From contig NZ_DF968183.1 in assembly GCF_001192835.1 (NCBI RefSeq), forward strand, positions 496,001 to 560,000: a stretch of DNA of 64,000 nucleotides, in the 5' to 3' direction. Under the pieces are notes generated by a model, which was given only the letters and a program-made list of their open reading frames with translations, searched no databases and was not told the DNA's origin. Of the stretch, positions 62,371 to 64,000 are shown piece after piece (position 1 is the stretch's first letter; each line of letters begins with the position of its first letter). The position numbers and the translations under genes are program-made. Source of the DNA: Lentimicrobium saccharophilum (GTDB lineage: Bacteria > Bacteroidota > Bacteroidia > Bacteroidales > Lentimicrobiaceae).

Positions 62371-64000
62371 ATGGATCACGATAATTATAAGTTAAAGGAT
62401 TTCAGGATATTCAACATCAACGATTCATCAAACTGCCCTGAGCGCAGGTTCAGAAGTGTCTTTGACATTTCGGAGCTATCTGCTGTTACAGCCGAAATTT
62501 CATTCTATAACAAGAAATTTGATGAAGAATCATGGGAATCTGAGCTGGAACTTTTCTGCTGGAGAAATCCCTACGATCAGGACAGGGAGATCATAGAATC
62601 GACCAACATTACCCTCGGGGCAGACAAAGCGGAAAACATCATTAGTTGTGTGTATACCCTTGAACCCATTGATGAGGAAGACTGGATTCCCGGAAGCTAT
62701 ATCATCGAAGCATGGATTGACAATGTTAAAATCGCGGATACTACATTTTACTTAGAGGATACCGGGTCTTTGGAGAAGGACGCAAATCCCTGCTTTGATA
62801 TCTTCGGGCTGAAATTGTTTGAAGACAGCGACAAACCAGAACCAAAGCGATACGAAAGATCCTATTACAGGCAGTTTCAGCGCATGGCAACCCGGTTTAT
62901 ATGGGCAGAACTCGAAATACGGAATAAGCTGCCTCACAAAACCTGGAAAGCGGAATTCTTTTTCAATTTTTACAACGACATGCGTCAACTGGTGCACCAT
63001 GTAGTTGCTGTTACCGATGTTAAACCCAACCACCCGAATCATGAATTTTTTATAGAAGCCGGTTGCGGAGATCCGGTTAATGTCAACTGGGAAGAAGGAA
63101 ACTACACGGTTGAAGTTATTTTTATGGGCAGGATGGTGGCGATTGCCAACTTCAAAGTTGCTGATTCGGTAGACAAGGAGAAACTCGCATATACAATAAC
63201 CTGGGGAGAAAGCCCTCTATCAGTGGAAACTTCCGGTGTAGAATTGATGAATGAAGATGAAATCTTCAGGGAGTTGGACAACCTGGTCGGACTTGAGGGC
63301 ATCAAACAGCGGCTTCACGACTATGCCGACTACATCAGGTATCTGAAACTGCGCGACACCATGGGCATTGAACCCATGAAATCCATTAACCTGCACGCGG
63401 TTTTTACCGGCAACCCGGGAACCGGAAAAACGACCATTGCCAGGATGCTGGGAAAAATATACAAGCATCTGGGTTTACTCTCCAAAGACACCGTTTACGA
63501 GGCCAGCAGGGCCAACCTGGTTGGAAGGTACATCGGGGAAACCGCTCCGATAACCCGCGAAGTGATTGAAAAAGCCAGGGGAGGCATCCTGCTGATCGAT
63601 GAAGCTTATTCACTGGCCGTAAAATCAGATGACAACAAGGATTACGGCCGGGAAGTGATTGAAACCCTGCTCACCGAAATGTCGGACGGACCGGGAGATA
63701 TCGCTGTCATTGTGTGCGGTTATCCGAAAGAGATGGAAGGATTTCTCAATTTTAACCCCGGACTGCCCTCCCGTTTCAAATACATTTATGAGTTTCCTGA
63801 TTACACGCCCGAAGAACTTATGGAAATTGCCCGCAGAACAGCGGTTCAAAAGAAACTGAATTTTTCGGAAGAGGTTTCTGATATGATGTATAAATACCTG
63901 GAAGAACAGTACAGAGGCCGTACACGCGCATTCGGCAATGCCAGGGTAGTAAAATCAATGCTCGAAGAAGCGCAGTTAAACCTCGGCATCAGGGTCATCA
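62371..64000 (+). CDS. CbbX/SpoVK-like AAA+ ATPase (3' end outside the window)
   Basis: The frame is open from the ATG at 62371 to the window end, giving about 543 residues. Two similar beta-sandwich-like segments come first (about 25-130, ending IIEAWIDNVKIADTTFYLED; and 175-275, ending TVEVIFMGRMVAIANFKVAD). The AAA+ domain has LDNLVGLEGIKQRL, Walker A GNPGTGKTT (347-355), Walker B ILLIDEAYSL (Asp410, Glu411), VIVCGYPKEME and sensor RGRTRAFGNARVV. SpoVK/CbbX-type ATPases remodel proteins; the target is unknown. The N-terminal pair of sandwiches is likely a substrate-binding part. Confidence 0.82.
   Translation, partial: MDHDNYKLKDFRIFNINDSSNCPERRFRSVFDISELSAVTAEISFYNKKFDEESWESELELFCWRNPYDQDREIIESTNITLGADKAENIISCVYTLEPIDEEDWIPGSYIIEAWIDNVKIADTTFYLEDTGSLEKDANPCFDIFGLKLFEDSDKPEPKRYERSYYRQFQRMATRFIWAELEIRNKLPHKTWKAEFFFNFYNDMRQLVHHVVAVTDVKPNHPNHEFFIEAGCGDPVNVNWEEGNYTVEVIFMGRMVAIANFKVADSVDKEKLAYTITWGESPLSVETSGVELMNEDEIFRELDNLVGLEGIKQRLHDYADYIRYLKLRDTMGIEPMKSINLHAVFTGNPGTGKTTIARMLGKIYKHLGLLSKDTVYEASRANLVGRYIGETAPITREVIEKARGGILLIDEAYSLAVKSDDNKDYGREVIETLLTEMSDGPGDIAVIVCGYPKEMEGFLNFNPGLPSRFKYIYEFPDYTPEELMEIARRTAVQKKLNFSEEVSDMMYKYLEEQYRGRTRAFGNARVVKSMLEEAQLNLGIRVI

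Noticed and set aside
1-64000. CRISPR arrays, rRNA genes, complete insertion sequences
   Set aside because: No regularly spaced repeats, rRNA-like stretches or transposase motifs were seen.

Overview
The window reads as a chromosomal segment of a member of the Bacteroidota, probably Bacteroidales. Three things suggest this. Many genes carry the phylum-specific -7 element TAnnTTTG, often only a few bases upstream of the start. The two tRNA genes do not encode CCA. Many products are families typical of the phylum: a DUF4293 protein, ParE, a TPR-DUF368-AroE operon, a GH144/GH3 pair, a Crp-like regulator and hybrid one-component kinases. No rRNA, CRISPR array or complete insertion sequence was seen.

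Layout. 1-9.6 kb: a 3'-truncated DUF362 protein with a Tat signal, a lipoprotein, tRNA-Val, a membrane protein, an ATP-cone/Mrr-type nuclease fusion, a three-domain acyl-activating/ACP/PlsC protein, threonine ammonia-lyase and a phosphodiesterase. 9.8-16.2 kb: a five-gene surface-glycan operon (GT-C transferase, HAD phosphatase, GT4, formyltransferase fusion, flippase). 16.3-31.8 kb: mostly housekeeping genes (CAP/SPOR protein, parE, NAD(P)HX repair, a cyclase-like gene, an OmpR-type regulator, TPR-popT-aroE, glmM, recR-pirin, a MORN protein and a CPBP protease). 32-37.3 kb: a minus-strand run with an acetyltransferase, an esterase, a Crp-like regulator, an EamA transporter, a palindromic MITE-like repeat, and a PnuC transporter coupled to a NadR-type kinase, next to a YkoF-type thiamine-binding protein. 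37.4-56.8 kb: a lipoprotein, a LytS-type hybrid kinase, flavodoxin, ChrA, a membrane spermidine-synthase fusion, a beta-1,2-glucan locus (GH144 + GH3), another hybrid kinase, an MscS channel, a barrel protein, a GH53 galactanase with an esterase, and a stand-alone receiver.

57.07-62.2 kb: an approximately 5.1 kb island integrated in the 3' end of tRNA-Arg(TCT). It is bounded by 19-bp direct repeats and carries a tyrosine integrase, an excisionase-like HTH protein, a PD-(D/E)XK nuclease, a candidate replication protein next to a TGTACA-repeat/AT-rich stretch, a small protein resembling terminase small subunits, and several unknown genes, all on the minus strand. Paired TACATACA repeats near both ends look like integrase arm sites. 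The host sequence resumes at 62.2 kb with the displaced tRNA terminator and a CbbX/SpoVK-like AAA+ ATPase cut by the window end.

The island is the clearest candidate for something little described. The ATP-cone nuclease, the cyclase-like gene with its membrane partner, and the palindromic repeat flanked by 14-bp direct repeats are the other items worth following up. All functional assignments come from motifs read by eye; no database search was run.
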